64,000 bases of DNA from Owenia fusiformis (lineage: Eukaryota > Annelida > Polychaeta > Sabellida > Oweniidae), in the NCBI GenBank assembly GCA_903813345.2, contig CAIIXF020000006.1, forward strand, positions 26,233,936 to 26,297,935, written 5' to 3'. Below are positions 31,863 to 43,700 of this stretch, piece after piece. Numbering within the stretch: position 1 is the stretch's first letter; every line of letters starts with the position of its first letter. A model generated the notes under the pieces. That model ran no database searches. It saw only the letters and a list, made by a program, of their open reading frames with translations, and had not been told where the DNA came from. A program made the position numbers and the translations under genes.

Positions 31863-34190
31863 AACACATACGAATTCACAATGACCTTTTGCATATAAGT
31901 GTTAATAAAGGTTTAATTCAAAGTAAATATATTTACCTGTATCTAAGAGAGGGATTGTATTGATTGAGGTTCTGCTTTAAATGAACTTGCTAGCCTTTTG
32001 CAGATTATTGATGCAGATGTAGAAGACCAGAACATTTAAAATCTCTAAGGCATAGAGTTAATAAAACATTGTCAGGATCATTTTAGTGATGAATCTTTAA
32101 ATGTTAATGGACTAACATGTGGTATTACTACATTTCAGAGTCCTTATAGGTAATATCCTTAAATATATTGAAGCATATCCATGAACATAAATGACAATTG
32201 CCACATTCCTTTAACACCATCTTGACTTACAGTTTACCAATTACATTAAAACGTTCATTTCTCTTGATGGTGTATGACACATCCTTTAAATTCTGGGGAG
32301 ATTTATTGCTCCCAGTTTCATTTTTGAAAAAATGAGAATGGTGGCTGCCCTCATACTTCTTACCTCAACTGATTCTAAAGTTTTTACATTATCTAGTTTT
32401 GTCACAATGAAACGATACATCGAGATGTACATCACCAAAAATGGTGATGCAATCAGTGTCTGCAGCAAGAGATAAATGATTTAAAAAAAATTGAATCTGC
32501 TAAAAATCACCTTTTCCTTTCTCCTTTTCATGCAAATGTCTTACCTTTCTCATTCCTTAATTCATTTTCCAATGTTCTATAATATATGCTTTCACTTTAA
32601 AAATGTTTTAGCTTGTTGAAATGAACCAATGACCTCAATTTTTTACATTTGATTTCACATCACCTTACTGGAAGTATTCCTTATCTGTTGCTTTCAGTAT
32701 TTCAGTGCATAGATCTATTGGCATTTGGTATTTCAGTAAATTTTTCTCCGACCTTTCCAAGATGTACACCGCGATGTGCATCAATGTTTACTCTAATAAA
32801 CTGCAAATGCCATTGATATATGATTATGGCACATTGTGACAACACTAGTACAATCAAGGCACATCATACTATTACTAAAATTATCTTTTTCTCATTTTAG
32901 GATTAAATGATGTATATAACTATATAGGCCTTACGACGACTTTTTGAGAATAACCATCAATTTGATTCCTTTTCATTAATTAAATGTAATAAATGCTCTT
33001 TCGATTTCCAATCGAATGTCAAGTGCTCTTATAACGAAAGTGAAAGTGTTTGGCCGTTGTCAGGAATCCCCCAAAACAAATGTCACAATGAATGTCTCCA
33101 TATCAATCAACGTATATTGATGACGTAATACTCGTAGCGTACTTTTCAATCATTGATGTGAATAGACGTGGGAGCCCCGCCTCTGGTGACCTTTTGACTA
33201 TAGGAGTTTTAATAGGGTCACTGGGCCTAGACTCGTGACAAATTTCATAATAAAACCACAGATGTGCATTAATGCACCTACATGTATGATGTGAACCAGA
33301 AGAAGTGAGTAGCTCCCATAATTTCATATTCTATCGTATTTGGGGATTCCCCATTATACAATCTCCAATCAAATTGCAGGATGTGATCAAGTGAACAATC
33401 ATGAGCACATGCTTTCTCAGTGCCACACATGTGCAAAGTAATATTTGAAATCGTTGAAATGGCGTTTATTTCAGTTTAACATCATCATTTCAAAACTACG
33501 GTAATACTATTGAAGTTACTCGAACTAAACTTTCAGAGAATAATCATAAAACACAAATCATTGAGAGATCCATTTCAATGACAAATGAGGCCTGTTTATA
33601 AAATTGGCTATCGAACGTGCCAATTAGGTAAATATAATCATACTTATAAACGTATTGGGAAATCTCCCACAGATGGCAGAATTTTTCTTACAATACATCC
33701 TAAAGAAACACATTAATTTCTGTATTTCTTTAGGATGTATTCTAAGAAAAATTCTGCCTTCTGTGGAAATCTCCCCCCCACCCCTGGATGTGAACTGAAT
33801 GATGATAAATGATAAAATAAATTTTATTCTTTAAAATTAGGAAGTAACTCAATAGTCCTGCCAATGGCAGCAAACGTATTTGAAAAGGATAACATGAACA
33901 TTCTATGTATACATCTCACATACAAATCTACTTACCTAAGTGAGCGAAAGTATATGATTTCTAATAAATTCTCGATTTTACTCTTCCTGGTTGTTTGACC
34001 TTGAGACAAAGAACGCACCTGTTGATTTCAGATCCCTCCGCTAAAAGGAACACTACTTCTTTATCAATTAACGATAAACTCAATGCAACATCGAGAAGGA
34101 AATATACTTAATTCTCTTTTGTATTATTACTTACTATTTGCTTTTGAAATCAATATAAAATGAGTGTTATAAATTATAATTGAGAACTAT
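31863..34190. other. non-coding stretch
   Basis: No gene is recognised. Open frames are short and lack motifs. The only marked structure is the long hairpin at 33,667-33,766. Confidence 0.45.
33667..33766. repeat. long near-perfect hairpin (~42-bp stem, 16-nt loop)
   Basis: CCACAGATGGCAGAATTTTT and the following 22 bases face their inverted copy ending in CTGCCTTCTGTGG, with only two mismatches. The loop is near 33,709-33,724. It may be a young MITE or a small-RNA precursor; nothing decides between them. Confidence 0.8.
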
Positions 34191-34559
34191 AAAATAAATT
34201 AGTCCGCAAAATGACGTCATGGTCATGTGAGCAAGTGTCATGGCCGACATAACAAAAGTCTAACATTTCTGATTTTAGATTGAAGACACATTTTATAGAG
34301 CAAACGCTGCACAAGGTCAGTTGGTTTAAGGAGGTAATGTTGAGATAGTATCATGATATTATCAGACGTATTCTTGGACAATATGCACCTTTAAAGTGAG
34401 TTAATTTGAACAACATTGCAGATTTTTCATTTTTTTGAAAAATTGACTCGGCTAAAAAATGAAAGTTTGTGTGACAGTGAATCAGTATGTAGTGATTGAG
34501 AATCTATGTGCAGGTGAATCAATGTGTAACATAAAGTGATAAACATGACGAAGATGTAC

Positions 34560-35460
34560 ATCCCTTTGGAACTGTTTTTTCATAGGGCTAGTCACATAAA
34601 TCCGACCGTTGTATGCTGTTGTTCGATATTCCTTGTTCTTATTTGGATATTTATTTTTTTTATCATTTTCTTTGCATACACGGTCGTAGATATTATATAG
34701 AACAAATTATGGTAAACGCTTTTCTGGCCTGTCTTGGTAACCATAGTTACCATACTAACCAAAGTCACACAAATTATCACGTAATTATTTAGCTCCAACA
34801 TCAAAGTGTTAAATCTTACCTTAGACATGTAAAACGCTTGATAATTGACGAAATATAATCAATTGAATTATATTTTCATTATCGCCCGCCATGTTGCTGA
34901 ATGTTGTTTCCAGTAGTCTAAATGTATAACATGTATCGAAACGGAATCATAATTATTTATTACACAGAGATCGATTCCAAAGCCGTTCTCTGCCACTTAT
35001 CACTTTTCTTATTTTGAAACAATAACTTTTCCAAATAACTTCCCTTCTCAACGACACTGCTTCCCTTTCAACTGAATATTCGTGTAGCAAAAACTTATGA
35101 TTTTGTTTGATATAGTTTTACATCTAGACTATCAGATTAACCCGGAAGTGACCTTGGTAGGCAAAATGAGAAAATTTTAAAATTTAGCAGCGTGCTTATA
35201 TTTCTTCAATTACCAAGCATTTTACGTGCCTAAGGTAAGATTAAATACTTTAGTTGAAGCAAAGAAATTAATTTATCATTTGTGTGAATTTGGTTGGGTA
35301 GACATGCCAGGAAAGCAATTCCCGCAATATAGAAGCGCTAGTGTTTATGACCCTCGTATGCAAGAAAATAAGAAAAATAAATATCCAAATCAGAAAAAAA
35401 TAACAACAAATAACATCATACGAGGGTCAGATTTATATGACTACATAGGGCCTGCCATTC
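34560..35460. repeat. inverted pair of promoter/first-exon-like modules (pair A)
   Basis: The minus-facing arm (about 34,560-34,915) and the plus-facing arm (about 35,105-35,460) are ~75% alike in inverted orientation. In each arm a CTAAG|GTAAGAT donor-like site is conserved (minus arm, exon end 34,820; plus arm, exon end 35,234). A TATGCA-AGAAAAT-AAATATCCAAAT stretch follows. Upstream of the donors lie promoter-like motifs: CAACATGGCGGGCG (YY1-like, minus arm) and CCCGGAAGTGAC (ETS-like, plus arm). A 161-codon frame from 35,226 reads through the donor and is probably not a gene. Confidence 0.6.
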
Positions 35461-35675
35461 TTCTTGATCCCTTTCCGTGCTTTATGGGCACTTTGGCGTT
35501 ATGGTCACATAGTGTTGACTTTGGACACTTTTTTATTAACTCTTGTACTATAATATCACTTTGTATTATTATAGTACAGTTATCTTGTTCCAACGCCATC
35601 CTCTTCATTTCTGGTCTTGGAGGGAATCTATTGAAACACACATTATTTTTCAAAAGTCAAAATTTAACGGCATTA

Positions 35676-36200
35676 GGTACACATATATTTCTTACCTCTA
35701 TCGACTCTTAACACCAAAAGAAATGTTCTCCCCAAGCCAGAAAAGACGTGGCTGTCTCAAATTGCAGTTATATACACTTCAATCTTTGAGTCGACCAGTA
35801 CGTATTCAGCTTATTTCAAAATGTCTCCCATGAACATTTCATCCAGTGCCTACATTTCAATCTCTTTTTCCAAGGAACATTATCATTGTAACGATGTATT
35901 TGAATGATTTCACTGGAAATTGCTGTTGTATTTGATGTATAAAACTTAGGTAAAATGCAAGGAAATTCCTGCGGTTGATCGGTGTTAGCCAACGCTGAAT
36001 GTTTTCTTCATTTATATATTACTGCGCGTCGTGTAAGTTAAAATAGTCCGAAAGTGACGTCATCAAATTCATGGATGACATTTTGGAAAACTGTTCGATT
36101 TGAAGTTTGAGGTGAATATTACTGCAATTTGAGACAACAGCAACTTTTCTGCCTTTCTTGTGATGTTAAGAATCGATAGAGGTAAGAAATATGTGCGTAG
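35676..36200. repeat. inverted pair of promoter/first-exon-like modules (pair B)
   Basis: The minus-facing arm at about 35,676-35,850 and plus-facing arm at about 36,072-36,200 match in inverted orientation (TTCATGG-GACATTTTG, ACTGCAATTTGAGACA, GTTAAGA-TCGATAGAG). Both keep GATAGAG|GTAAGAAAT as a donor-like site (minus exon end 35,696; plus exon end 36,181). AGTCCGAAAGTGACGTCATC just upstream of the plus arm resembles AGTCCGCAAAATGACGTCATGG at about 34,201, which precedes a third ATGGCCGACAT-type copy. The plus arms could be 5' UTR exons for the syntaxin gene downstream; that is inference. Confidence 0.55.
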
Positions 36201-36211
36201 CTATCGCCGAT

Positions 36212-36287
36212 AAATTCACTGTATGTACAGTGATCGTCTACTATTAAAAGTGCGTGATCAAAGACTCGACAAGATGCGCAAAATTCA
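36212..36287. repeat. inverted repeat arm (partner at 39,008-39,084)
   Basis: TTCACTGTATGTACAGTGATCG and CTACTATTAAAAGTG, GTGATCAAAGACTCGACAAG are found in inverted order at 39,008-39,084 with few differences. The two arms are 2.7 kb apart and enclose the 37,588-38,394 element. Confidence 0.75.
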
Positions 36288-37587
36288 AATATTTTGTAAC
36301 GGTTATTTTTAAAAGATTTATTTGTGTTTATATTACAGGCTACTGGTGATTCAATTAGGTTTTGTAGGAACAAGAACACCCATATGCTTTGAGAAATATA
36401 TATCAGTTTGACCATTTTTTCGTAAATGTTATTGATTTTACGATGTAAAGATATAAATGCGATGTAACATGTGTTATTTTATTCAAAAAGCTTAAAAATA
36501 TCAAAAACAATAGAACATTTTTACTCTCTTTTATTTTTAATACTTAGGTAGGGTCTTGGGCTTCCGTTTTACCATGATGAAATTCACGTTTCCGCTCTTA
36601 AATAACATGGAATAAATATTCTAACACAGAAACGAATGGATCAGCCTATAGCGTGAGTTTCAGCAAACCATATGCCCTTTTCATACATGCTTTTCACGAG
36701 AAGAAAAATGGGATTTCTTTCAAAAAGTATGTCTAAAAACATGTACATCACCGTTCACCGATTCAGTCAATTAAATGGTCACTGTGTGTGCGTACATTTT
36801 GTTTCTGCCTAGGTTTGAATACATTACCATTTAATGAAATGTACACTGTACAGTAAACCTGCTACGTGAAACACATCTTGAAGCGTAACACCTTATAAGT
36901 GGAACAGTTTTAAAGTCCCATTCCAGTCCATTTATTTTACCCTCTGATTCCAAGGAACGAGAAGTTAACACCTTGGCATCCAAGATGATTGTCGAATTGT
37001 AATGCAAGAATTGAATAAATTATGAATGAAAATGCATGTCACAGTATCGCCCATTGTCATGGTTGTGCCTGTTTTGGACATGGGGCCTAATAATAAACTT
37101 ATAAAATATAAAATCTGAATTGTACATTATCTATTTCATTGGGGAGTTAAATCATTCTTTTGCAGCAAGGTATCAAGTTATAAGTTATACTAAAATGTAA
37201 TGACGTAATTATCTCCGGTAGATGCCAGTAGTCAGTTCCCAGTTTCACCACGAGGTGGCTAACTTGGGTCATATATAAATGACGGGTATAAGGGAAAGCT
37301 CCTTAAAGTTCAATATTCAGTAGATTTATTGATCAATTTTCAAATAAAAGTCTATCGGTGATTAGCTTGAGAATTTTAGAATTGTATGTAATCGAATGCA
37401 AAATAAACGCCAAGTGGGACTTTTTAGGGAAACTCTACAAAGTGTGAAATAAAGACCATGCTATTATCTCTAATTATGGTAATTTTGTTTTATTTTGTAT
37501 CAGTTGAATCAGAGATTTTGGATGATTTCATTTGATTATTGTCAATCACCTAAATTGTAATAAATTCATCACTTTCTACAAGTATGT

Positions 37588-38394
37588 TAGCCTTGCCCAA
37601 GTCGGTCTCTTTCACTATCTTGATTTCTATTATGACCGCCTTGTACCAAAGAGAAAGCCACGTGCTTTACCGACTCAATGTTTATGTCGGTAAAATTTGA
37701 CCAATCAACGACGGCCCTGCAGCGTTAGCTCATTATTATGCACGGTCAAAAACAAGTACACTTTACTTTTCGCCGGGACTTTTCACGAACAAATCTTGCA
37801 TGAATTCATCATGAAAATACAAATATTTTATCAGATAAATATCAATCAGAGTTTAGTGGATGCCGGAGCATCGATCGGTAACCGGAGGTGAGAAGATTTC
37901 AACAATAAACGTTGAAACGATCGCTGAGTTAAAATGAACATGTAGGCTGAGATTCAATCACTGATCGACTACACCCGCTACATTGGACTCGGTCTTGCAT
38001 TTTCATCGCGAAATCAGTTTTAAATCTATTGCATGATTTAATTTATATTAATCACTCTTACAAATTCGATATGTACATTTAATTACATAATATATTGTAA
38101 CTCTAAAGGAACGATCGATCAGATCATTGAATTTCAAATCGGGAAGATTGCTTTGCTTATGCAGGTCAACCTGATAACGTTTTGATTGGTCAATCAGCCT
38201 GAAGTCACACGTTGTGTCCACGCGTATATCTCTTGATCAATAAGGTTTCGCGATACCCCTGATAGCGTAGGTATTATGGAAACCTCGAAACCGTTGAATA
38301 ACTCTGCATAATATCAGCGCAGGTGTATTGGATTGTACAAGGCGGTAATAATTCAAGATCAGATAAGTAAAAAATACCGACTTGGGCAAGGCTA
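37588..38394. mobile_element. 807-bp non-autonomous DNA transposon with perfect 9-bp target duplication
   Basis: The left end TAGCCTTGCCCAAGTCGGT and the right end ACCGACTTGGGCAAGGCTA are perfect inverted copies. Similarity continues to ACCGCCTTGTAC about 60 bp in and to a TTGACCAATCAA phrase further inside. CAAGTATGT is present directly outside both ends (37,579-37,587 and 38,395-38,403). A 9-bp duplication with long termini is typical of MULE-like elements; an 8-bp hAT reading is possible. No transposase frame is present. Confidence 0.9.
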
Positions 38395-39007
38395 CAAGTA
38401 TGTGTTTATTTATTGATTTTACTTCATTTGGTATTATTCCAGAAAAATTTCTTGTTATCACTCTAAATTTGCCTCTATTTTCAGAAATCTTTCTCATCTT
38501 CATCTCTTTACTTCATGATGTTCTACAAGGTGGTTTATAATGATTTGAAATTTAGGAGTTCGAAATGAAGGACAGTCAAATTATGTAAACCAAACCACTC
38601 TGAAATGCAAAGGACATATCATTAGAATCCACATGGTAAAATCACTCACTTGGCTGATCATAAATTGTTTTCATAACATCCTTCTTACTCGATACTGAAG
38701 GGGAGTTGGAACGACTGATATGCATGTAATGTTAAGTATTACGTACATTAACCATAGACATGCCAATTTTGTGGTTTGGGTAATCTAAAAACAGAAAATT
38801 TGGTGAAATATACATTTTCGTTCGGCAGTTTTCTGATTTTGCTTCATTTATCAACTCAGTTCAGGTATTTCGGTTGAGCCAATTACTGAATCCTGTTGCC
38901 AAATGAATCTTGAGTCTCTTATACAGCATATGGAATACCATCTGTAGGTAAAATGACGTTAAGGTGGTAAGGAGAAGTGAAACAAACATACCTTTCCTCC
39001 GACATTT

Positions 39008-39084
39008 CGAATTTTGCCCATCTTGTCGAGTCTTTGATCACCCACTTTTAATAGTAGGCGATCACTGTACATACAGTGAAATTT
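39008..39084. repeat. inverted repeat arm (partner at 36,212-36,287)
   Basis: The inverted counterpart of the 36,212-36,287 segment, centred on CTTGTCGAGTCTTTGATCAC and CACTGTACATACAGTG. Confidence 0.75.
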
Positions 39085-39456
39085 CAACTTTTGAAAAAGA
39101 ATGTGTGCTTGAATGGATCCCCCCCAAGACTAGAACGTAGAGATAGTTTTGGAACGAGATAATAGTACAGGACTTTACACATCAAACTCAAATGTCAGTG
39201 TCAACAGTTGAACTTCGGGTGTACAGTGGGGAACATAAAGAATTACTATAGCTATGAAAAATACATGCTGTCGCACATGTAATAAATTCTTACCTCAGTA
39301 TATTCAGTGCTCTATTTTCTCCGTCCTTATAAGTCCAAATATAGTGGAATTTGTGTCCATAATGACAAATAGGAACTTAAAAATTTGAAGTGGATATTCA
39401 TATGTTAATGCTGAATATTCAAATGTTGAGGTGATTTTGGAGCCCGATTACGCCGC

Positions 39457-39593
39457 AAGGAGGATTGGCTCCCAGAATGCAACATGACACATGCCAGCTT
39501 TCAAAATGCCGTTCTGCCATTTTGAAACAGGTCACGAGTTATGAGTAAATAATGAGGTTAACTGATATTGCATTCTGGGAGTCAATCCTCCTT
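39457..39593. mobile_element. ~137-bp MITE
   Basis: AAGGAGGATTGGCTCCCAGA at the left and its inverted match TCTGGGAGTCAATCCTCCTT at the right, the arms continuing to AATGCAA. No coding content. A related end sits inside the transposon at 30,291-31,585. Confidence 0.75.
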
Positions 39594-40519
39594 GGATCAC
39601 AAACATTGCCATTCATGAAAACATTCGTTCGATTTGGTAGGAATTTATCCATCATTTGCAGGTATGAAGCTTTGGATTCATTTATTGTGCTACTTAAAGT
39701 GAACGGGAATTATTTTTCTACTGCTTGGGAGAGTTTGAGACACGAAACTTAGAATTTAGCTCATTGTGACAACTTTTGGTGGTTGAGGTTTATTAATGTC
39801 TCCCACTTTATGAAGACCGACCTTTGACCAGTCACAAGAATGCCATCATATCAGAAATATATTGAATTTCAGTAAAAAATTTAGGATGGATTCTGTCCGT
39901 AGAAATGATAGATTGGCAAGTTTTAAAAAAAAATACAATTTCATTCATTTTCCGTTCATTATACATTTATTTCCATTATTATGCAGTTACACAGGTCTGC
40001 CACAACCCACATTTGGCACTACAGTATCAATTTTTGTTTTAAAAAATTATACTATTATTTTGTACAAACTCTTAATCAGAATTTCCTACTGGCAAGTCAG
40101 AATTTTAATTGGCAAGTGAGAATTATTCTTCTCTAGACAAATTGTCTAGTAAGGTTAAAATCTTACATACTGCCAATGTATTTTCTTTGTATTTGCAACT
40201 GTTTAGTCAAATTAGCAGGGATGTATTAATTTAGCCAAACCTCACTGGCAAAGTTATCTAGCCTATCCGTGATAAATCTCCATCATTAATAATAAAACCA
40301 TAATAAAAATAGATGGATTTACATTTGAAATATGACTCTGCTTACACACAGATAAACATGTACTGTATGCAGTAATACTAAGTAATTATTTGTTCCTTGT
40401 ACAAAATATAATATTTCTCATGTGTTTTCATTGCTGGATGGCCAATTCTTCAACGTGAAATGATTAATTTTGAAGTTGTGTGTGGAATATGTGATTATAT
40501 CCTAAACTGCAGGGGCTTT

Positions 40520-40665
40520 CTCTTTCTCACCACCGCAAGTGGTTATAGTCTCCAACTTTTTTTGTGGACTGTTTCAGCATTTGGAAAATGGTGTTCAGCA
40601 GACTGCATTCAGCATCTGTAACAAATGGCAGGTGTTGACATTTTGCATGTTAATGCCTTGTTTAA
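40520..40665. repeat. dispersed inverted-repeat element, copy 3 of 4, just upstream of syntaxin exon 1
   Basis: CACCACCGCAAGTGG at the left and CTGTAACAAATGGCAGGTGT, GACATTTTGCATG at the right match the family at 21,698, 28,276 and 54,912. It ends a few bases before the probable acceptor at 40,675 of the first syntaxin coding exon. Confidence 0.65.
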
Positions 40666-40702
40666 TAATTTGCAGGTGCAACAACATACACACGAGTGAA
40701 AC

Positions 40703-43700
40703 ATGTCTAAGGGTGACTTTGGTTATGGAGCAGTGAGGGAGTACAGAGATGACCCGGGGTCTAGAAGAGACTATAGAGACTCTGTACCTCCACCCAGAGG
40801 AGGGCCTCAAACAGGTAAACATTGAACGAGATCTTTGGTCATTTCATAAGTGCTATAAGATCATAGTAAATTCAAACATCTATAGTTTTATAACATATGA
40901 TGCACAAACCCCCTAGCCAGGAAGTAGGGGTTCAGGGTTTGCAAGCAAAACTGCTCCCCCTGGCCAAGATTCTTTCAAAATCGTGCAGTTTTTCAACATT
41001 CTGAGCACTTTTCAAGTGATGTTTGGCCATATGAGAACCTTCTGGAATTTTTTTAAAAGTGAACCCCCTTGGCAAAAGCTGGCTATCCATTTTCTTCAAA
41101 ATTACACAATAGATGTAAATGGCTATAATGCAATTATATCCTTAAAAGTTTTATAATTAGACTCCAGATTGAAAATTAGGTCAAATCTTGGATTTTCACT
41201 AATTCACCACTTTTCTCAGTCGTCTTTCAATATTTTCGCTCCGGGTTTTTTTCATCATGTTCCTTGGAAAAAACGCTAATTCCGTAAGGCAAATCGTTTT
41301 TTGATTACTCTTACCGATTTTGAGATATTGCGTCCGAAAAGTAGGTCAGAACAAAAAACTCTCCAGATTCAACATGTGAGTTATGAAATAAGTGTAGAAT
41401 GATCTCAGGAATCCGAATCTGCAAACCAAATTTCGTTCCGACTTTCGGTTCTGAAGTTATGGCATTTTGAAAGCTCAAAAATCGCTAAAGTTGGTGCCTA
41501 TGTTAAGTCAATGGGAAAAAAAACTTTTTCGAAGTGTAAAATACAAGATATAGACTGAGTACAGCTTAACATAATGAATGCTTATAAAAGAAGGGGACCT
41601 CAAAAGCTACATAGCTTCAAAATTTGGACACCAAAATGCCTAGGTCAAAATCTAGGTCAAATTCATAGTTTTTCCTTATTTTTACGATTCTGACACTACA
41701 CTTTAATAATTTACTTCAAAATTTTGTATACAGGTAGCAAAGAGTGTGCTTATAGTCTTAGCCTTTTGCCGTCAGAAAATATTTTGACCCACTTTTGAGA
41801 TATGGTGTCCGAAAAGTAGGTCAAAATAAAAAGTTCTCAAAATTTAACATATGAGCTATGAATTAAGGGTAGAATTTTCCCAAAAATCCGAATCTGCAAA
41901 CCAAATTTCAATCCGACTTTCGGTTCGGAAGTTATGGCATTTTGAAAGCTCAAAAATCGCTAAATTTGGTGCCCCATGTTATGTCAATGAGAAAAAAGAT
42001 TTTTTTGAAGTGTAAATTACCAGATATAAACTGAGTACAGCTCAACATTCTGAAAGCCTATAAAAGAAGGGGACCTCGAAGGCTATCTAGCTTTAAAATT
42101 TGGACACCAAAATGCCTAGGTCAAAATCTAGGTCAAATTCATAGTTTTTCCTTATTTTTGCGATTCTGACATTACACTTTAATGATTTGCTTCGAAATTT
42201 TGTATACAGGTAGCAAAGAGTGTGCTTATAGTGTTAGCCTTCTGCCGTCAGAAAGTATTTTGACCCACTTTTGAGATATGGTGTCTGAAAAGAAGGTCAA
42301 AATAAAAAGTTCTCCAAATTTAACGTATGAGTTATGAATTAAGGGTAGAATTTTCTCAGGAATCAGAATCTTTAAACCAAATTTCGATCCAACTTCTGAT
42401 TAGATAGTTATAGCGGTTTGAAGTCTCGAAAAGTCGATGTGATGATATCCCCATGTTAAGCCAATGGAGTCGACGATAACATTCTTAAGAGTTGTCTAAA
42501 TGTCTATATTCTAGCTGACTCAGCTTATTCTGAATGACTCAGCTTACAAGTATTTGGATGACTCAGCTTAAAAAAAGTCTGAAATCTGGAGTCTTAAATT
42601 GAACTTGTTCAATTTACATGTCTAGTTATTCTTCTTCTTCCTCCTTCCCAGATTTCTCACCAACTAGAAGAGCTTACTTTAAGCTGCTTACATGATTTAC
42701 TAGGGAATGTATCTGGCTTTCTGGGAAATTAGGTCAAATTTTTATCTAGGTCAAAGGTCAAGAACTAGGTCAAATCCAGTACTTTGTCACTTTTTCCCAT
42801 TATCTCGGTCGTCCTTCAATATTTTTGATCCTGGTTTTTTTCATTGTGTTCCTCATAAAAAAGTAGAAAACCTAGGGTCGATTTAGTTTTTTGGTATCTC
42901 AAACCGATTTCAAGATATCAGTGTCCGAAAACGAGGTCTAAAAAAAATTTCACCGAATCCAATGTCCAGGATATTAGTCTTATGGGAAATTTTCTCAGGA
43001 TTCCGAATCTGAAAACCAAATTTCGATCTGACTTCCGGTTCAGAAGTTATGGCGTTTTGAAAATTCAAAAATCGCTAAATTTGGTGCCCCATGTTAATTC
43101 AATGGGAAAAAATATTTTTTTGAAGTGTAAAATACGAGATATAGACTAAGCACAGCTAAACATAATGGAAGCCCATAAAAGAAAGGGACCACAAGACCTT
43201 CTTTTCATAAAAATTTGGACACCAAAATGCCTAGGTCAAAATCTAGGTTAAATTCAAAGTTTTTCCTTATTTTTGCGATTCTGACACTACAGATTAATTA
43301 TATTCTTCGAAAATTTGTGTACATGTAGCCAAGAGTGTGCTAATAGTGTTAGCCTTTTGCCGTCAGGAAGTATTTTGACCCACTTTTGAGATATGGTGTC
43401 CGAAAAGTAGGTCAAACTAAAAAGTTCTCCAAATTTAACGTATGAGTTATGAATTAAGGGTAGAATTTTCTCAGGAATCCAAATCTGCAAACCAAATTTC
43501 AATCCGGCTTTTGGTTTGGAATTTATGTCGTTTTGATAGCTCAAAAATCGCTAAATTTGGTGCCCCATGTTATGGCAATGGGAAAAAAGATTTTTTTGAA
43601 GTGTAAAATACAAGATATAGACTGAGTACAGCTTAATTTAATGAAAGCCTATTAAAGAAGGGGACCTCGAAGGCTACTTAGCTCCAAAATTTGGACACCA

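Noticed and set aside
35226-35711. 161-codon plus-strand frame
   Set aside because: It runs through a donor-like GTAAGA right after its start, and the inverted copy at 34,592-34,828 does not keep the frame. Probably non-coding.
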